A DNA stretch of 64,000 nt from Nonomuraea gerenzanensis (GTDB taxonomy: Bacteria > Actinomycetota > Actinomycetes > Streptosporangiales > Streptosporangiaceae): the NCBI RefSeq assembly GCF_020215645.1, contig NZ_CP084058.1, positions 11,028,501 to 11,092,500 of the forward strand, written 5' to 3'. The notes beneath the pieces were generated by a model. That model saw only the letters and a list, made by a program, of their open reading frames with translations. It was not told where the DNA came from and ran no database searches. A program made the translations under genes and the position numbers. This document shows positions 44,607 to 53,574 of this stretch, piece by piece. How positions within the stretch are numbered: the first letter of the stretch is position 1; each line of letters opens with the position of its first letter.

Positions 44607-45308
44607 TCAGCCCCAGAGGTGGGCCATGCGCCGCCGGTAGCGGGCTCCGGTCAGGGCATGGAGCAGCAGCAGCGGCACGGGTGAGTTGCCGCGCAGGTGA
44701 TCCTCGACGTCGGGCGGCAGCTCGGCGGTGATCCAGGCGGCCAGCTCGACCAGCTCGCGCAGCCCGTACCGCCGCAAGAGACCTCGGCGGCCGGCCGCGT
44801 GCTCCCGTGGCAGGACGTGCGCCATCATCAGCGGCACCCCATCGGTCTCCGTGCGCGCCAGGTGCGCGCCGAGGGTCTCGGCCAGCGCCCGCAGCGCGGC
44901 CAGGAGCCGGTCGCGGCCCTGCTCGGACGGGCCGGCGTCGAAGGCGTGGAAGGCGTCGGTGCTCTCCAGGACCCAGCGGTCGCAGGCCGCGTGCCCGGCC
45001 GCCAGCGTGTCGATCGTGGCGACCGCCTCCGGTGCCCGCTCCCGCAACCGTGGCCAGGTCGTCTCGTGCTCGGTGGTGCGGTGGTGGTGCAGCACATGCA
45101 GCACCCACGCGTGGTGCTCGCGCAGGGCGGTGATGCGCCGGCGGTCGTCGAGGCGGATCCGGCCGACGGTGGTGAGCAGGTGGCCGAGGTCGCGGCGGAA
45201 GGCGTGGTGCGCCAGGTACCTGGTGCTCATGTCGAGCGGGCCCGGGGCGGTGGCGGCCTGGCCGGGCAGGGTGATCTGCGGCAGCTCCGGGTGTTCTGCG
45301 GTCCACAT
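44607..45308 (-). CDS. Hemerythrin-like (HHE) domain protein
   Basis: A 233-residue four-helix protein starting at ATG 45308 (GGAG upstream). It carries the spaced His/Glu set of HHE domains: 'HHAFRRDLGHLL', 'REHHAWVLHVLHHHRTTEHETTWP', 'AHLARTETDGV', 'LPREHAAG'. These bind a di-iron site, used for O2, NO or redox sensing. The C-terminal part ('PLLLLHALTGARYRRRMAHLWG') is usual in the actinobacterial group. Confidence 0.8.
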   Translation of the reverse strand: MWTAEHPELPQITLPGQAATAPGPLDMSTRYLAHHAFRRDLGHLLTTVGRIRLDDRRRITALREHHAWVLHVLHHHRTTEHETTWPRLRERAPEAVATIDTLAAGHAACDRWVLESTDAFHAFDAGPSEQGRDRLLAALRALAETLGAHLARTETDGVPLMMAHVLPREHAAGRRGLLRRYGLRELVELAAWITAELPPDVEDHLRGNSPVPLLLLHALTGARYRRRMAHLWG

Positions 45309-45388
45309 CGCACGTACTCCTTCGTCGCATGGCGGGGCAAGCGTGCGGGAGAGCGCTTGCACGGCGCTTGGCCGGCTCTTCCGGCGGG

Positions 45389-45508
45389 CTTGAGCGGCCC
45401 GCCAAGCAGCGGGCGGTGCCGGCCCGGTTGCTGGCCGCGGGTGGTGAGGTCGTCTCCACCGATCGCTTCATCGAGGGCCTGTGGAGCGGTCAGGCGCCGC
45501 CCCGTCCC
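45389..45508 (+). pseudogene. Fragment of an AfsR/SARP regulator N-terminus
   Basis: Forty codons read 'PAKQRAVPARLLAAGGEVVSTDRFIEGLWSG' and similar, split here as the signature of the SARP winged-HTH opening: A-K-Q-R-A-V then L-L-A-A-G-G-E-V-V-S-T-D-R, then LWSGQAPP. The strand before it and everything after the 'LWSGQAPP' segment are gone. It has no start codon with a ribosome site. I infer a relic left by deletion, between the hemerythrin and lipid-kinase genes. Confidence 0.6.
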
Positions 45509-45582
45509 CCGCTGACGCACGTATGCCCGGCGCCCAGGAGGGTAGACGCCTGCTCCTGAGCAGGCGGACAGGGAGGGGCGGG

Positions 45583-46485
45583 ATGCGCCGGTTGCTGGCG
45601 ATCGTCAACTCGGCGGCGGGCGGCGCCGACGACGAGGTGGTGTCCGAGGTGCTGTCCGTGCTGGCCGAGCACGCCGACACCGTGGAGGCCCGCGTCGGCG
45701 GCCCGGCCGAGCTGCCCGAGGCGCTGGCCGAGCATCCGGATCGCGATCCCGTCGTCCTGGGCGGCGACGGGACGCTGCACCGCCTGGTCGAGGTGCTCGC
45801 CGAGCGGGGCGAGCTGGGGAGCCGGACCGTCGGGCTGGTCCCGCTGGGCACCGGCAACGACCTGGCCCGCGCGCTCGGCGTGCCCCTGGACCCCGCCGAG
45901 GCGGCTCGGGCCGCGGCCCTGGGCGAGCCCCGGCCGCTGGACCTGCTCCGCGACGACGAGGGCGGCATCGTGGTCAACGCCGTGCACCTCGGGGTCGGCG
46001 TCGAGGCGGCCAGGGCGGCCAAGCCGCTCAAGCCGGTGCTGCGCCGCTTCGCCTACGCGGTGGGCAGCGTGATCGCGGGTGTCCGTACCAAGGGGGTGCC
46101 GCTCAGGGTCGAGGTGGACGGCCGGGTCGTCGCGGACGGGCGGCGCAGGGTGCTGATGGCCGGGATCGGCAACGGCACCTCCATCGGCGGCGGCACGCCC
46201 CTCACCCCCGACGCCCACCTCTCCGACGGCCTCGCCGACGTGGTCGTCTCCTTCGCCACCAGCCCGCTGCAACGGCTGCTGTACGGCGTGCTGCTCCGAC
46301 TCGGCCGGCACACCCGCAGGCCGGAGGTGACGACGGTACGCGGTGCGCGCATCCGCGTGTCCGGCCCCGGCCTGCGGCTGAACGCCGACGGCGAGCTGAC
46401 AGGGCCCGTCCCCGCGCGGACGTGGACCGTCGAGGCGCGCGCCTGGCGGCTGGCCCTCGATCAGCCCCGTTCCGGGACGGCGTAG
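45583..46485 (+). CDS. Diacylglycerol/lipid kinase family protein
   Basis: A 300-residue protein starting at ATG 45583 (GGGAGGGG upstream). Motifs of the DAGK catalytic family: 'AIVNSAAGG', 'VVLGGDGTLHRLVE' and 'LVPLGTGNDLARALG', with a C-terminal 'GARIRVSGPGLRLNADGEL'. It phosphorylates a lipid or sphingoid-like alcohol with ATP at the membrane face (YegS/BmrU type). Its 3' end overlaps a minus-strand ORF by 25 bases. Confidence 0.88.
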   Translation: MRRLLAIVNSAAGGADDEVVSEVLSVLAEHADTVEARVGGPAELPEALAEHPDRDPVVLGGDGTLHRLVEVLAERGELGSRTVGLVPLGTGNDLARALGVPLDPAEAARAAALGEPRPLDLLRDDEGGIVVNAVHLGVGVEAARAAKPLKPVLRRFAYAVGSVIAGVRTKGVPLRVEVDGRVVADGRRRVLMAGIGNGTSIGGGTPLTPDAHLSDGLADVVVSFATSPLQRLLYGVLLRLGRHTRRPEVTTVRGARIRVSGPGLRLNADGELTGPVPARTWTVEARAWRLALDQPRSGTA

Positions 46486-46667
46486 CGGCGCTCCAGCTCG
46501 TTGTGCTCGCCGAGCCCGATCAGCGTGTTGAAGGCGTCGAAGTCCAGCAGCTCCGCCCGCGTCGCGCGGGTGTCGCCCTGGCCGGCCAGGGCCCGCAGGT
46601 GGTCCCGCCTGCCCTTGGCGGCGGCGAACCCGGCCCCGAGCGAGAACAGGGCCAGCGCGTACCCCAT
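46461..46667 (-). CDS. Small hypothetical protein, possibly a 3' remnant
   Basis: The frame has strong G/C bias at third positions to its TGA at 46461, so it looks coding: 'MGYALALFSLGAGFAAAKGRRD' in part, then 'FDAFNTLIGLGEHNELERRYAV'. The ATG at 46667 is poorly placed (AGGAG touches it). An in-frame start at 46772 would overlap the DinB gene start. I do not recognise the family; it may be the end of a longer gene cut by rearrangement. Confidence 0.4.
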   Translation of the reverse strand: MGYALALFSLGAGFAAAKGRRDHLRALAGQGDTRATRAELLDFDAFNTLIGLGEHNELERRYAVPERG

Positions 46668-46757
46668 CTCCTGGGGCTCGCGCGTGCTAAGCAGCGGAGT
46701 CGGACACCATGGGGCCGAGGCTGACGCGACAGAAGCGGCGCCGGCCCGGCTGGCACA

Positions 46758-47342
46758 ATGCCCGTCATGCACAAATCAGAGCTCCACCACTACCTCAAGA
46801 CCGCCCGCGAATCCCTTGTGTGGAAGCTCGACGGCCTCTCCGAGTACGACGTCCGCCGCCCCCTGACCCCCACCGGCACCAACCTGCTCGGCCTGGTCAA
46901 GCACCTGGCCAGCGTCGAGCTCGGCTACTTCGGCGACAGCTTCGGCCGCCCGCACGGCGAGTCGCTGCCGTGGTTCGAGGAGGGCGCGGAGGCCAACGCG
47001 GACATGTGGGCGACGCCCGGTGAGTCCCGCGAGGAGATCGTCTCCCTGTACCGCCGCGCCTGGGCCCACGCGGACGCCACGATCGAGGAGCTGTCCCTGG
47101 ACGCGCCCGGCCACGTCGCCTGGTGGCCGGCCGAGCGCAACCCCGTCTCCCTGCACCTCGTCCTCGTCCACGTGCTCGCCGAGACCAACCGCCACGCCGG
47201 TCACGCCGACATCGTCCGCGAGCTGATCGACGGCTCCGTGGGCCGCCGGGACGGCGACGTCCTGCCGAGCGACGACCAGGGCTGGTGGCAGGACTACCGC
47301 GAACGCCTCGAACAGGCCGCCCGGCAGGCCCGAGGAGCCTGA
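46758..47342 (+). CDS. DinB family protein (DUF664-type)
   Basis: A 194-residue four-helix protein. 'LLGLVKHLASVELGYFGDSFGR', 'LVLVHVLAETNRHAGHADIVRELIDGSVG' give the three-His metal pattern of DinB/DUF664 proteins, which may act as mycothiol-dependent transferases. ATG 46767 is an equally good start. Confidence 0.85.
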   Translation: MPVMHKSELHHYLKTARESLVWKLDGLSEYDVRRPLTPTGTNLLGLVKHLASVELGYFGDSFGRPHGESLPWFEEGAEANADMWATPGESREEIVSLYRRAWAHADATIEELSLDAPGHVAWWPAERNPVSLHLVLVHVLAETNRHAGHADIVRELIDGSVGRRDGDVLPSDDQGWWQDYRERLEQAARQARGA

Positions 47343-47436
47343 TCAGCCGAGGAAGCCCACGACGGCCGAACCCGGGTCGAGGCCGGCGGGCAGGACGGTC
47401 GGGGGAGCAAGGGCGCCGGTCCTGGCCGGGTCCACG

Positions 47437-50214
47437 TCAGAGCATGTGCCTGATCGGCCCCGGCATCTCGGGCACGGGCTGCTCCATCAGCTTGTCCGCC
47501 TCCGCGCGGGTCAGCAGGTGCGTCTCCAGCAGGGTCGTGAAGCAGGCGTGCCAGTCCCTTCGGGCCTCGGCGTGCCGGCCCAGGGCATGCAGGGTCTGGC
47601 CGGACCACCAGGCGGCCACGGCGTAGCCGATGCGGTACCCGGCCTCCCGCAGCAGCGCCAGCGCCACCGCGTAGGCGTCGGCCGCCTCGGTGAGGCGGCC
47701 GGCGTGCATCAGGGCGCGGGCCAGGCTCTCACGGCTCACCCCCTCGCCGTACAGGGTGCCGCTCCACTGCGCGACCGCCGCCCTGGCCTGCGCGATGGCC
47801 TCCTCGAACCGGTCCTGCCTGAAGAGCACGTGCACGCGGTTGTTCAGTACAGCGCCGCGCGCGTAACCGTCGCCGACCTCCTCGACGATCTCCAGTGCGC
47901 GTGACAGGTTGGCGTCGGCGAGGTCGAGCCGCCCCAGCACGGTGTAGTTGATGCCGAGGTTGTTGTAGGACCCCATCCTCCGGTGCGGCAGCCCGGCCGC
48001 CTCCCAGCACGTCACCGCCCGCTTCAGGTGCTGGATGGCCTGCTCGTGACGGCCCTGGTCGCGGTACACCCAGCCCAGGTAGTTCTCCGCCTGCGCCTGG
48101 CCGGCCCGGTCCCCGTGCCGTTCGGCCAGCTCGATCGCCTTGAGGTGCACGTCCGTCAGGTGGGTGACCCAGCCGCGGAAGTTGAACGGCATGTGCAGCC
48201 CCAGCGCCAGCCCGATGGCGGTGTGCGGGTCGGCCGACTCGGCCGCCTGATGGGCCACGGCGAGCAGGTTGTCGCGCTCGGCCTCGGTCCACTCCCTGGC
48301 CTCGCGGGCGTCGGCGAGCGGGACGCCGGGCTGCTCGGCGCCGTAGTAGGGCTCCATGACCTGGGGGTGCACGAGCTGCGTGGCGGTGTTGACCGTGGCC
48401 AGGTAGTGGTGCAGGCCGTGGCGCAGCGCCGCCGCTCGGTCCCGCTCCGGCAGCTCGCGGTCGGCCTGCTCGCGGGCGTACAGGCGGATCAGGTCGTGGA
48501 AGCGGTACCGGCCGCGCCCCACGGACTCCAGCAGGCGGGCGCCGCGCAGCCGTTCCAGCGCCGCCTCCGCCCGGGACTCGGGCCAGCCGGCCAGGGCGGC
48601 CGTGGCGGCGGGCGTGTGGGTGGGCGTGTCGAGCAGGCCGAGGAGCGGGAGGGCGCGCGCGGCGTCGTGGCCGCTCGGCTCCTCGCGCAGGTGCCGGTGG
48701 CTGACCGCGATGCTGGCGCGTACGGCCAGGTCGTCGTACTGCAGGGTGTCCAGGCGGCGGGTGGCGTCGGCCAGGCGGTCGGCGAGGTCGGCCAGCCGCC
48801 AGTCGGGCCGCGCCCGCAGCCGGGCGCCCGCGACCCGGATGGCCAGCGGGAAGCCGCCGCACAGCCCGGTGATCTCCGCGGCGGACTCCGGCTCGCGCTG
48901 GACGCGGTCGGGGCCGGCGATCCTGGCCAGCAGCGTGACGGCGTCGCGGTCGCCGAGCCGCGCCAGGTGCAGGTGACGGGCGTCGTCGAGGGTGGACAGG
49001 GCGTAGCGGCTGGTGATGACGGTCCGGCAGCCCGGGCCCGCCGGGATCAGTGGCCGTACCTGGTCGGCGTCGAGCGCGTTGTCCAGGATGACGAGCAGGT
49101 CGCTGGCCGCGGTGAGCGACCGGTAGCGGGCGACCGCCTCGTCCAGGCCGGTCGGTACGGCGGAGCCGTCCAGCCCCAGCGAGCGCAGCAGGTGGCCCAG
49201 GGCGTCGGGCACGGGCAGCGGCTGCACGCCGGGGGTGGCGCCGTTGAGGTTGACGTAGATGACGCCGTCGCGGAAGCGCCCGGCCGTGGCGTGCGCGACG
49301 TGCACGGCCAGCGCGGACTTGCCCACGCCGCCGGGCCCGTCCACGACGGCGGCGCCCTCGTGCCGCAGCGCCTCGCGCAGCCACTCCACCTCCTCGTGCC
49401 GGGCGGTGAACGACCGGGTGTCGGCGGGCAGCTCGGCGGGGACGATCGTGGCGGCCTGCGCGGGCGTGCCCAGCTCCAGCGCGGGGTCCCTGGTCAGGAT
49501 GGCGTGCTGGAGCCGGCGCAGCCGGGCACCCGGCTCCAGGCCCAGCTCCTCCACCATGACGGCGCGTCCCTGCTGGTAGACCGCGAGCGCGTCGGACGGC
49601 CTGGCCGCCCGGTAGAGCGCCAGCATGAGCTGGGCGCGCGGCCCCTCCCTGAAGGGGTGGGCCTGGACGTGCCGGGTGAGGCCGGCCAGCACCGCGTCGT
49701 GCTCGCCGGCGGCCAGCCGCAGCTCCATGTGGTCCTCGAAGACGGCCAGGCGTTCCTGTTCCAGGCGCCTGGACTCGATCTGCGCCCAGGGGTCCGCCAG
49801 CTCGTCCAGGGCCCGCCCCCGCCACAGGGCCAGCGCCCGGCGGAACAGGCCGTCGGCGGCGCCGGGGTCGCGGCGGTCGCGGGCCATCCTGGCCTGGCCG
49901 GCCAGCAGCGTGAAGCTGTGCGCGTCCACCTGATCGCGGTGCAGGTCGAGCAGGTAGCCGCCGGGCACGGTCGCGATCAGGCCGGGGGGCAGCAGCTCGC
50001 GCAGCTTCGACACCACGATGTGCAGCTGCTTGCCGGCCGTGGCCGCGGCGCTCTGTCCCCAGACGTCGGCGATGAGCTGGTGCGAGCTGACGGGCCGGCC
50101 GGCGTCCAGCGCCAGGCGTGCCAGCACGGCGACGCGACGGCGGCCTGCGAGCTGTACGGGCTGTCCGTCCACCTTCGTCTGCCAGGGTCCCAGGAACCCG
50201 ATCTCTACTGTCAT
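47437..50214 (-). CDS. AfsR/SARP-type regulator with BTAD, NB-ARC and TPR domains
   Basis: A 925-residue protein (ATG 50214). Winged HTH (about 1-90, 'IGFLGPWQTKVDGQPVQLAG', 'LIADVWG'), BTAD (95-245), NB-ARC (P-loop 'DGPGGVGKSALAVHVAHATAG' core GPGGVGKS near 290; 'LLVILDNALDADQVRPL'; 'TVITSRYALSTLDD'), and TPR repeats at the C-terminus ('AENYLGWVYRDQGRHEQAIQHL', 'YNNLGINYTVLGRLDLADANL'). Two heptamer pairs of CGGTATG type lie 25-69 bp upstream of its start, shared with the divergent alginate lyase gene. I infer that it binds them and regulates itself and the lyase. Confidence 0.92.
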   Translation of the reverse strand: MTVEIGFLGPWQTKVDGQPVQLAGRRRVAVLARLALDAGRPVSSHQLIADVWGQSAAATAGKQLHIVVSKLRELLPPGLIATVPGGYLLDLHRDQVDAHSFTLLAGQARMARDRRDPGAADGLFRRALALWRGRALDELADPWAQIESRRLEQERLAVFEDHMELRLAAGEHDAVLAGLTRHVQAHPFREGPRAQLMLALYRAARPSDALAVYQQGRAVMVEELGLEPGARLRRLQHAILTRDPALELGTPAQAATIVPAELPADTRSFTARHEEVEWLREALRHEGAAVVDGPGGVGKSALAVHVAHATAGRFRDGVIYVNLNGATPGVQPLPVPDALGHLLRSLGLDGSAVPTGLDEAVARYRSLTAASDLLVILDNALDADQVRPLIPAGPGCRTVITSRYALSTLDDARHLHLARLGDRDAVTLLARIAGPDRVQREPESAAEITGLCGGFPLAIRVAGARLRARPDWRLADLADRLADATRRLDTLQYDDLAVRASIAVSHRHLREEPSGHDAARALPLLGLLDTPTHTPAATAALAGWPESRAEAALERLRGARLLESVGRGRYRFHDLIRLYAREQADRELPERDRAAALRHGLHHYLATVNTATQLVHPQVMEPYYGAEQPGVPLADAREAREWTEAERDNLLAVAHQAAESADPHTAIGLALGLHMPFNFRGWVTHLTDVHLKAIELAERHGDRAGQAQAENYLGWVYRDQGRHEQAIQHLKRAVTCWEAAGLPHRRMGSYNNLGINYTVLGRLDLADANLSRALEIVEEVGDGYARGAVLNNRVHVLFRQDRFEEAIAQARAAVAQWSGTLYGEGVSRESLARALMHAGRLTEAADAYAVALALLREAGYRIGYAVAAWWSGQTLHALGRHAEARRDWHACFTTLLETHLLTRAEADKLMEQPVPEMPGPIRHML

Positions 50215-50238
50215 CAGGGTATGGAGCCTAGAAAGGCG

Positions 50239-50283
50239 CGGTATATCGCCGGTATGTCGTGCCGCCGGTATGCCGACGGTATG
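50239..50283. promoter_or_regulatory. Two SARP-type heptamer pairs between the regulator and the alginate lyase
   Basis: CGGTATA (50239) and CGGTATG (50250) are 11 bp apart; CGGTATG (50266) and CGGTATG (50277) are 11 bp apart. Direct heptamers with four-base spacers are the known SARP binding geometry. A TTGACA box (50311-50316), with a weak -10 17 bp on, lies downstream toward the alginate lyase. Confidence 0.7.
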
Positions 50284-50368
50284 TCCGGCCACGTCCGCGG
50301 CCCGATCGTGTTGACAGCCATGGCGGCGGCTGGCGGAATGGGCGTCCTTACTTTTCGGAAGGAAACCC

Positions 50369-52294
50369 GTGCGTCCAGCTCGTATCGCGGCCGCCGCCGT
50401 CCTGGCGGCCGCCGTCTTGTGCGTTCCGCAGCCCGCGCAGGCGGCCGTGTTCAAGCACCCCGGCGTGCTGGTCAGCCGCGCCCAGCTCGACTTCGTCCGG
50501 GCCAACCTCGGCAACGAGCCGTGGAAGTCCGCCTGGGCCTCCCTGCAGCGCAGCGCGCAGGCCTCGCTCTCCTACACGGCCAAGCCGCGCGCGACCGTGG
50601 ACTGCGGCCCCGGGTCGAAGCCCGACAACGGCTGCTCGGACGAGCGCAACGACTCCATGGCGGCCTACACGCACGCATTGCAGTGGTACCTCACCAAGGA
50701 CGCCCGCTACGCCAAGAAGGCGATCCAGATCATGGACGCCTGGTCGGCGGTGATCAGCAAGCACACCGGGAGCAACGCCCCGCTGCAGACCGGCTGGGCG
50801 GGCGCGAACTTCTCCCGCGCCGCCGAGCTGATCAAGCACACCTACCCCGGCTGGGCCCAGGCCGCCCGGTTCGCCGGCAAGCTGCGCAGCGTGTACCTGC
50901 CGGTCGTGATCGCCGGCGCGCCGAACAACAACGGCAACTGGGAACTGATCATGACGGATGCCGCCATCGGCATCGCCGTGCACCTGGACGACCGCGCCTC
51001 CTTCGACCGGGCGGTCGCCACCTGGCGCGGCAGGCTGCCCGCCTACGTCTACCTGACGACGGACGGCTCGGTGCCCAAGGCGCCGCCCAGGAGCACCTAC
51101 GACACCAAGGCCGAGATCATCGACTACTGGCACGGCCAGCAGACGTTCGTGGACGGCCTCACCCAGGAGACCTGCCGTGACTTCTGGCACAGCGGCTGGG
51201 GCCTGGCGGCCATCGCGCACGTCGCGGAGACGGCCGGCCACCAGGGCGTGGACCTGTACTCCACGGCCAAGCACCGGCTGCGGCGGGCGATGGACCTGCA
51301 CGCCCGCGTGCAACTGACCGGAACGGTGCCGTCGTGGCTGTGCGGCGGGAAGGTCAAGGCCGATCTCGGGGCGCACTACGAGGTGGGCTACAACGCGCTG
51401 CACCAGCGGCTCGGCTACGACGACATGCCGTACGCCACCCAGTGGGTGGAGCGCAAGCGCCCGGTGGGGATGTCGCACTTCCTGGCCTGGGAGACGCTCA
51501 CGCACGCGCGGAACCCGCAGTACGCCGGGATGGGCCTGTCGGCCACGCCCGACTTCGACGCCGACGGCGTGGGCGACCTCTTCTCGACCGCCACCGGCAC
51601 GCTGACCGTCTGGAACGGGCGGGGCGACGACACGTTCGGCCCGCCCGCCACGGCCGGCGGCGAGTGGAGCGGCTTCTCCCGGCCGGTCGCCGGCGACTAT
51701 GACGGTGACGGCCTCACGGACCTGCTGGCGGTCAAGAAGGACACCCACACCCTGCACGTCTGGAACGGCCAGGGCGGCAACAGCTTCGGCCCGGCCACCG
51801 AGCTGGGCCCCGGCTGGGAGCCGTACGCGGACTCGCTGGTGACGCTCGGCGACATCAACCAGGACGGCCGTACGGACCTCGGCGCCGTACACAGCCGGAC
51901 CGGGGTGTTCACCTTCTGGAACGGCAAGGGGGGCAACGCCTTCGGCTCCGGCACGCCGATCGGCGGTGGCTGGACGGGCTTCTCCCGGCCGGTCGCCGGC
52001 GACTTCGACGGTGACGGCATCGGTGACCTGCTGGCCGTGAACGAGGACACCCACGTCCTGCACGTCTGGAACGGCAGGGGTGCCAACAACTTCACCGGCG
52101 CGGCCGAGGTCGGGCCCGGGTGGGAGCCGTACGCGGGCTCACTGATGTCCCTCGGTGACGTCAACGGCGACGGCCGCCCGGACGTGGCCGCCGTGAACGC
52201 CGAGACCGGGACCCTGTACGTCTGGAACGGCAGGGGCGGCAACAAGTTCGGCTCGGCCACCAGCGTCGGCGCCGGCTGGAAGACCTCCTTCTGA
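50369..52294 (+). CDS. Secreted alginate lyase-like protein with FG-GAP repeats
   Basis: A 641-residue protein from GTG 50369 (GGAAGGAAA upstream). Sec signal to about residue 25 ('VPQPAQA'). Residues ~30-385 match the alginate lyase (PL5-like, alpha/alpha toroid) fold: 'HPGVLVSRAQLDFVRANL', 'GNWELIMTDAAIGIAV', 'HYEVGYNALHQRLGYDD'. Then FG-GAP/VCBS repeats ('DFDADGVGDLF', 'DYDGDGLTDLL', 'DINQDGRTDLG', 'DFDGDGIGDLL', 'DVNGDGRPDVA'), which form a calcium-binding propeller. It is exported and probably degrades uronic-acid polymers. A strong hairpin follows. Confidence 0.85.
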   Translation: MRPARIAAAAVLAAAVLCVPQPAQAAVFKHPGVLVSRAQLDFVRANLGNEPWKSAWASLQRSAQASLSYTAKPRATVDCGPGSKPDNGCSDERNDSMAAYTHALQWYLTKDARYAKKAIQIMDAWSAVISKHTGSNAPLQTGWAGANFSRAAELIKHTYPGWAQAARFAGKLRSVYLPVVIAGAPNNNGNWELIMTDAAIGIAVHLDDRASFDRAVATWRGRLPAYVYLTTDGSVPKAPPRSTYDTKAEIIDYWHGQQTFVDGLTQETCRDFWHSGWGLAAIAHVAETAGHQGVDLYSTAKHRLRRAMDLHARVQLTGTVPSWLCGGKVKADLGAHYEVGYNALHQRLGYDDMPYATQWVERKRPVGMSHFLAWETLTHARNPQYAGMGLSATPDFDADGVGDLFSTATGTLTVWNGRGDDTFGPPATAGGEWSGFSRPVAGDYDGDGLTDLLAVKKDTHTLHVWNGQGGNSFGPATELGPGWEPYADSLVTLGDINQDGRTDLGAVHSRTGVFTFWNGKGGNAFGSGTPIGGGWTGFSRPVAGDFDGDGIGDLLAVNEDTHVLHVWNGRGANNFTGAAEVGPGWEPYAGSLMSLGDVNGDGRPDVAAVNAETGTLYVWNGRGGNKFGSATSVGAGWKTSF

Positions 52295-52300
52295 ACACGA

Positions 52301-52327
52301 GGAAACCCCCGGGCTCCGGGGGTTTCC
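52301..52327. terminator. Bidirectional-type hairpin terminator
   Basis: A perfect 12-bp stem: GGAAACCCCCGG, loop GCT, CCGGGGGTTTCC. It lies between the convergent ends of the alginate lyase and the LamG protein and can serve both. Confidence 0.8.
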
Positions 52328-52337
52328 CGCATGCCGG

Positions 52338-53488
52338 TCAGAAGTACGCGGACCAGCCGGAGCCGACGGCGGTGCCGGGCCCGAACCGGTTGGCGCCCCT
52401 GCCGTTCCAGACGTAGAGCGTGTCGCCCTGCCTGGCCGCGAGGTCGGCGTACCCGTCCCCGTTGACGTCCCCCACGGACATCAGCGAGGCCGCGTACGGC
52501 TCCCAGCCGGGGCCCAGCTCGGTGGCGGGGCCGAACGTGTTGCCGCCCCGCCCGTTCCAGACGGTCAGCGTGCCGGTGGCGGTCGAGAAGAGGCGTCGCC
52601 CACGCCGTCGCCGTCGAAGTCCGGCGCGGCCGATCCGGTCATCGCGGCGTAGTGCGAGCGCAGCTCCGTGCCGGACAGCTCGCGGTTGTAGACGGCGAAC
52701 TTGCCGATCGCCCCCTTGAAGAAGGACTGCCCGTCACGGGTGCCGACCCGGACCGGCGCCGAGCCCGCCCTGGGCTTGATGATCACCTGGTCGGCCGTGC
52801 CGGGGCGGTAGGCCAGGTGGTCCGTGCCCGCCAGCACGCCGTCGCGGTAGATGCGCACCTTGCCGTAGGAGCCCTCGGCCGTGTCGAACGTGATCGCGTA
52901 GTGGATCCACTCGTTGACCTTGAGCGGCTGCTGGAAGTACGCCCCGGCGCCGAGGCCGCCGTCGAGGTTCCACGCGTATCCGGAGACGCGGTTGGGGCGG
53001 TTCTCGTCGTTCGTCTTCGAGTACATGCGGCCCGCCCACTCGCGGTTCCCGCCGGTGCCCGACTTCGTGCCCTTGCCCATGAAGTAGACGTAGCCGGTCT
53101 GCTCCTCGTCGGGGAACTGCAGGGTGTGCGGCCTGATCCAGGCCTCCACGGTGAACGAGCCGGTGGTGGAGATGTGGAACTGCTTGGCGGTGGGGATCTC
53201 GAAATATCCCGACGAACCGTTGAAGACCGAGGCGCCGTCCAGGTTCGGCAACCGGACCGTGCTGGTGACACCGCGGAAAGTGCCCTTGTGGCCGTTGCCG
53301 GTGCGGTCGGTCTCCGTACCGTCGGAAGGGTGCGACAGCCGCCAGTAGGCGACCGGGCGGTGCGAGAGCACCAGCTTGTCGTAGGCACTCAGGCCGGAGG
53401 CGCTCGCCGTGGCCGGGTGCGGCAGGCACAGCAGCGACGTGCCCAGGCCCGCCGCGGCGAGCAGGCGGGCCGTCCTGCCTGTGCTCAT
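52338..53488 (-). pseudogene. Secreted LamG-domain protein with FG-GAP tail, frameshifted
   Basis: From ATG 53488 the frame has a Sec signal (to about 'TASASG'), then a LamG/concanavalin-like domain ('PVAYWRLSHPSDGTETDRTGNG', 'FTVEAWIRPHTLQF', 'WIHYAITFD', 'IGKFAVYNRELSGTELRSHY' in part). It enters an FG-GAP repeat ('DFDGDGVGD') and breaks at about 52592-52596, where two extra bases occur relative to the matching stretch of the alginate lyase gene. In the corrected frame the propeller runs on to 'GWSAYF' and the TGA at 52338. It is a carbohydrate-binding exported protein, now probably truncated. Confidence 0.78.
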
Positions 53489-53524
53489 GAGTCCTTGCAT
53501 CACGGGCGGCAGACTAGGAAACGG

Positions 53525-53542
53525 CGGTATGGCGCCGGTATG
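53525..53542. promoter_or_regulatory. SARP-type heptamer pair upstream of the LamG gene
   Basis: CGGTATG, GCGC, CGGTATG: two identical heptamers with 11-bp period, 37-54 bp upstream of the LamG ATG. Same motif as at 50239-50283. Confidence 0.65.
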
Positions 53543-53574
53543 CCCGGCGGGCTCGCACTCAGTACAGTGGCGGG

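Noticed and set aside
47343..47436. Possible small gene between DinB and the AfsR-like gene
   Set aside because: Fewer than 100 bases, no ribosome site and no coding bias.
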